DNA from: JACJYC01 sp964558465
GTDB taxonomy: Bacteria; Bacteroidota; Bacteroidia; Chitinophagales; Saprospiraceae
Assembly (NCBI GenBank): GCA_964558465.1
Contig: CAZLEF010000045.1
Coordinates: 1 to 53,915 of the forward strand
Direction of reading: 5' to 3'
Length of the DNA stretch: 53,915 nucleotides
Made by a program: the position numbers and the translations under genes
Shown: positions 51,713-53,915 of the stretch, piece after piece
How positions within the stretch are numbered: the first letter of the stretch is position 1
Layout: each line of letters starts with the position of its first letter
The notes under the pieces: generated by a model
What the model saw: only the letters and a program-made list of their open reading frames with translations
Told to the model about the DNA's origin: nothing
The model's database searches: none

Positions 51713-52658
51713 GGTTCCAGAGTCCATATTAGTTTTGATCAGCATTCCGCTCTACGCGATCGTGATCGGGTTGGAGATCCTGATGAGTTCGTACCAGAAC
51801 TGGCGGGGGTACTCCCTGAAAGACACCCTTACCAATCTATACCTGATGACGGTGAACAGCCTGCTGGATGTCCTTACCCGCGCATTCACTTATAGCGTAC
51901 TGGCGTGGTTGTACACCCATCACCGGCTCTTTACACTGGCGCCCAACTGGCTTTATTTTGTGTCGCTCATCCTGGCTGTTGATCTGCTGTATTACTGGCT
52001 GCACCGGGTCGACCATTCGAGCCGCCTGTTCTGGGCGGTCCATGTAACCCATCATTCATCAGAATATTTTAACCTGACCACCGGGTTCCGGTCGTCGGTA
52101 TTCCAGCCGCTCTACCGGTTTATCTTTTATATGCCTTTGCCGCTGATGGGTTTTACCATGCCGGATATTGTCTTTATCCATTCAGCCCTTCAGATCTTCG
52201 GCATCCTGGTGCATACCGAATATTTCAACCGGATACCCGTACTGGAATATTTCCTGGTGATGCCTTCCCACCACCGGGTCCATCATGCTTACAATGTGAA
52301 ATACCTGGACCGGAACCTCGCACAGGTATTTATTATCTGGGACCGGCTGTTCGGCACCTTTCAACCGGAAGACCCCCGGGATCCGCCCGTTTACGGCCTG
52401 ACCAAACCACCCCTGAAACGGGACGGTTGGAACATCATCATGCACGAATGGAAAAATATATGGCAGGACCTGCAACGACCCCTTCCCCTGAGCGTTAAAT
52501 TCAAGTACCTTTTCTACCCACCCGGATGGAGCCATGACGGGAGTAGCAAGACGGCGTCAGAGTTGAGGAGATTGAGGATGCGAGGATGCGAAGATGCGAG
52601 GATGCGAGGAAGTGCGTGCCACGCCACAGGCGTGGAGGATGCGAAGATGCGAGGGTGA
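51711..52658 (+). CDS. Sterol desaturase/fatty acid hydroxylase family protein
   Basis: 315 residues with about four to five membrane helices. The di-iron histidine clusters are HRVDH (His98-102), HVTHH (His111-115) and HHRVHH (His187-192), the arrangement of the FA_hydroxylase superfamily. It would hydroxylate or desaturate a lipid, for example a carotenoid, sterol-like or fatty-acid chain; the substrate is unknown. The last ~37 residues (from about 279, ASELRRLRMRGCEDARMRG onward) are translated from an intergenic GAGGATGC array and hairpin, so the true family end is near residue 278. Confidence 0.9.
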   Translation: MVPESILVLISIPLYAIVIGLEILMSSYQNWRGYSLKDTLTNLYLMTVNSLLDVLTRAFTYSVLAWLYTHHRLFTLAPNWLYFVSLILAVDLLYYWLHRVDHSSRLFWAVHVTHHSSEYFNLTTGFRSSVFQPLYRFIFYMPLPLMGFTMPDIVFIHSALQIFGILVHTEYFNRIPVLEYFLVMPSHHRVHHAYNVKYLDRNLAQVFIIWDRLFGTFQPEDPRDPPVYGLTKPPLKRDGWNIIMHEWKNIWQDLQRPLPLSVKFKYLFYPPGWSHDGSSKTASELRRLRMRGCEDARMRGSACHATGVEDAKMRG

Positions 52659-52662
52659 GAGA
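52563..52662. repeat. GAGGATGCGA tandem array inside a CDS tail
   Basis: Units of GAGGATGC/GAAGATGC split by the hairpin at 52619-52635. They form the C-terminal codons of the hydroxylase gene and its stop. Confidence 0.9.
52619..52635. repeat. CCACGCC-type hairpin (copy 14), inside a CDS tail
   Basis: CCACGCC-ACA-GGCGTGG, perfect. Flanks (GAAGTGCGTG before, AGGA after) match those of the copy at 13098 with only two differences in ~31 bp. Confidence 0.95.
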
Positions 52663-52716
52663 TGGCGGCTAAATCGAAGCAAACGACCATAAACAAAAAT
52701 AAACCAAATTTTTAAA

Positions 52717-53862
52717 ATGAAATTCGGAACCAAGGCAATACACGCAGGAATTGAACCCGACCCCGCAACCGGGGCAGTAATGACACCGATCTACCAGACC
52801 TCAACCTACGCGCAGGAGGCCCCTGGCGTACACAAGGGATATGAGTATGCACGGACCCAAAACCCGACCAGGACGGTGCTGGAAAAGAATATGGCCGCAC
52901 TCGAAAACGGGACCCACGGCATTTGTTTCAGCAGCGGGATGGCGGCAATGGACACCATTCTAAAATTGCTCAACCCCGGCGACGAGATTATTTCTTCCAA
53001 TGATTTGTACGGCGGGTCGTACCGTCTGATGGTCAGGGTTTATGAAAAATTTGGGATCAAAGCCCATTTTGTGGATATGACCGACCCCGCCAAAGTGGAA
53101 GAAAAGATCAACAAAAAAACCCGGTTGTTCTGGGTAGAAACCCCGACCAACCCGATGTTGAATATCGTGGACATCCGCAAAATGGCGGAACTGGCCGCCG
53201 GGAAGGACATCCTCGTTTGCGTCGACAACACCTTCGCTTCCCCTTACCTCCAAACCCCCCTCGACCTGGGCGCGCATATCGTGGTGCACTCGGCTACCAA
53301 GTACCTGGGCGGCCATTCCGATACGGTCCTGGGGGCCATCGTGGTCAAGGATGACGAACTCGCAAAACAGCTTTATTTTCTCCAAAATGCTGCCGGCGCA
53401 GTGCCCGGACCCCATGATTGTTTTCTGGTGCTGCGCGGCATCAAAACCCTGCACCTCCGGGTAGAAAGGGCCTGCAAAAATGCCAAAAAAATTGCCCGGT
53501 TCCTTCAGGGCCACCCCAAAGTCAGCAAAGTATTTTATCCGGGTTTCAAGGACCATCCCCATTATGAGATCGCCAAATCGCAGATGAGCGGCTTTGGAGC
53601 GATGGTCTCTTTCGACCTGCAAAAAGATACTTTCGAAGATGCCAAGCGGGTACTGAGCAACACCCAATTGTTCACGCTGGCGGAATCGTTGGGCGGCGTT
53701 GAATCCCTGATCGGGCATCCGGCAAGCATGACCCACGGCTCCATTCCCCGGGAGGAGCGCCTGAAGGTCGGGTTGACGGATTCTCTGATCCGGCTGAGTA
53801 TCGGAGTGGAAGATGTTTCTGACCTGATCGAGGACCTGGAACGGGCTTTGGTGAATGTTTAG
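52717..53862 (+). CDS. Cystathionine gamma-synthase/lyase family PLP enzyme
   Basis: 381 residues, typical of the family. N-terminal FGTKAIHAGIEPDPATGAVMTPIYQTSTY, YARTQNPTR, the PLP contact region SSGMAAM, the PLP-binding Asp in VCVDNTFASP, and the Schiff-base Lys195 in SATKYLGGHSD. The C-terminal SLGGVESLIGHPASMTH is also standard. It catalyses a gamma-replacement or elimination on homoserine esters or cystathionine in methionine/cysteine metabolism. MetB, MetC and cystathionine gamma-lyase cannot be separated safely by eye. It is 58 bp after the hydroxylase, with which it shares no obvious pathway. Confidence 0.92.
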   Translation: MKFGTKAIHAGIEPDPATGAVMTPIYQTSTYAQEAPGVHKGYEYARTQNPTRTVLEKNMAALENGTHGICFSSGMAAMDTILKLLNPGDEIISSNDLYGGSYRLMVRVYEKFGIKAHFVDMTDPAKVEEKINKKTRLFWVETPTNPMLNIVDIRKMAELAAGKDILVCVDNTFASPYLQTPLDLGAHIVVHSATKYLGGHSDTVLGAIVVKDDELAKQLYFLQNAAGAVPGPHDCFLVLRGIKTLHLRVERACKNAKKIARFLQGHPKVSKVFYPGFKDHPHYEIAKSQMSGFGAMVSFDLQKDTFEDAKRVLSNTQLFTLAESLGGVESLIGHPASMTHGSIPREERLKVGLTDSLIRLSIGVEDVSDLIEDLERALVNV

Positions 53863-53915
53863 AGGGGTGAGAGGGGTGAGAGGGGTGAGAGGGGTGAGAG
53901 GGGTGAGAGGGGTGA
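53862..53915. repeat. 9-bp GAGGGGTGA tandem repeat at window edge
   Basis: Six exact copies of GAGGGGTGA to the end of the window. The first G is the last base of the preceding stop codon. Confidence 0.95.

Overview
The window is a 53.9-kb piece of a Bacteroidota chromosome, most likely from the Saprospiria (Lewinella/Haliscomenobacter-like). The sequence supports this in three ways. Two secreted proteases end in type IX secretion (T9SS) sorting domains. Several genes have the Bacteroidota -7 promoter box TAnnTTTG. The regulators are typical of the phylum: a periplasmic-propeller histidine kinase with a LytTR regulator, and ECF sigma/anti-sigma pairs. Lineage below phylum is inference. No rRNA, tRNA, CRISPR array, phage or intact transposase was seen.

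Layout. 0-2.8 kb: a small unknown gene, then a TetR regulator and its probable target, an MFS exporter. 2.8-9.8 kb (minus strand): a secreted beta-rich protein, then a collinear run LytTR response regulator - unknown small protein - DyP-type peroxidase - propeller histidine kinase, so the peroxidase lies between the two halves of a two-component system. 10-13.1 kb: a haem-binding-domain protein, a secreted esterase, a small secreted protein and a membrane-anchored winged-helix regulator. 13.3-20.3 kb: carbohydrate genes, namely a YicI-like GH31, a GH106 (rhamnosidase-type) enzyme and an Ldh2-family dehydrogenase. 20.5-23.8 kb: a tight plus-strand run of HpaI-type aldolase, effector-associated-domain/TPR protein and T9SS subtilase. 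24-32 kb (mostly minus): the 2-oxoglutarate dehydrogenase E2 subunit, an ECF sigma/anti-sigma/DUF4097-like set, and an aldose epimerase with a sodium/solute symporter. 32.2-35.6 kb: a three-gene envelope module (coiled-coil protein, membrane-anchored PspA-like coiled-coil protein, solute-binding/OmpA fusion) closed by a strong terminator. 35.7-45.6 kb (minus): a T9SS M43 protease, a class V aminotransferase, a second ECF sigma operon with two beta-barrel-like proteins, an LVIVD lipoprotein and a DppC-like permease. 46-53.9 kb (plus): a MacB/FtsX-type permease, a repeat island with a DUF559 nuclease remnant, a serine hydrolase, a transketolase C-terminal half, a sterol-desaturase-family hydroxylase and a cystathionine gamma-synthase/lyase.

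The most unusual property is the spacers. Many gaps between genes are filled by locus-specific short tandem repeats, which in places run up to or into stop codons. At least 14 copies of a small hairpin, CCACGCC-(2-3 nt)-GGCGTGG, are scattered through the spacers and often interrupt a tandem array. Some copies carry a shared tail, CGACGCGARGTATAA. Two have been read through to give new C-termini on real proteins. A 200-bp, nearly identical direct repeat flanks a truncated DUF559 nuclease gene inside this repeat-rich material.
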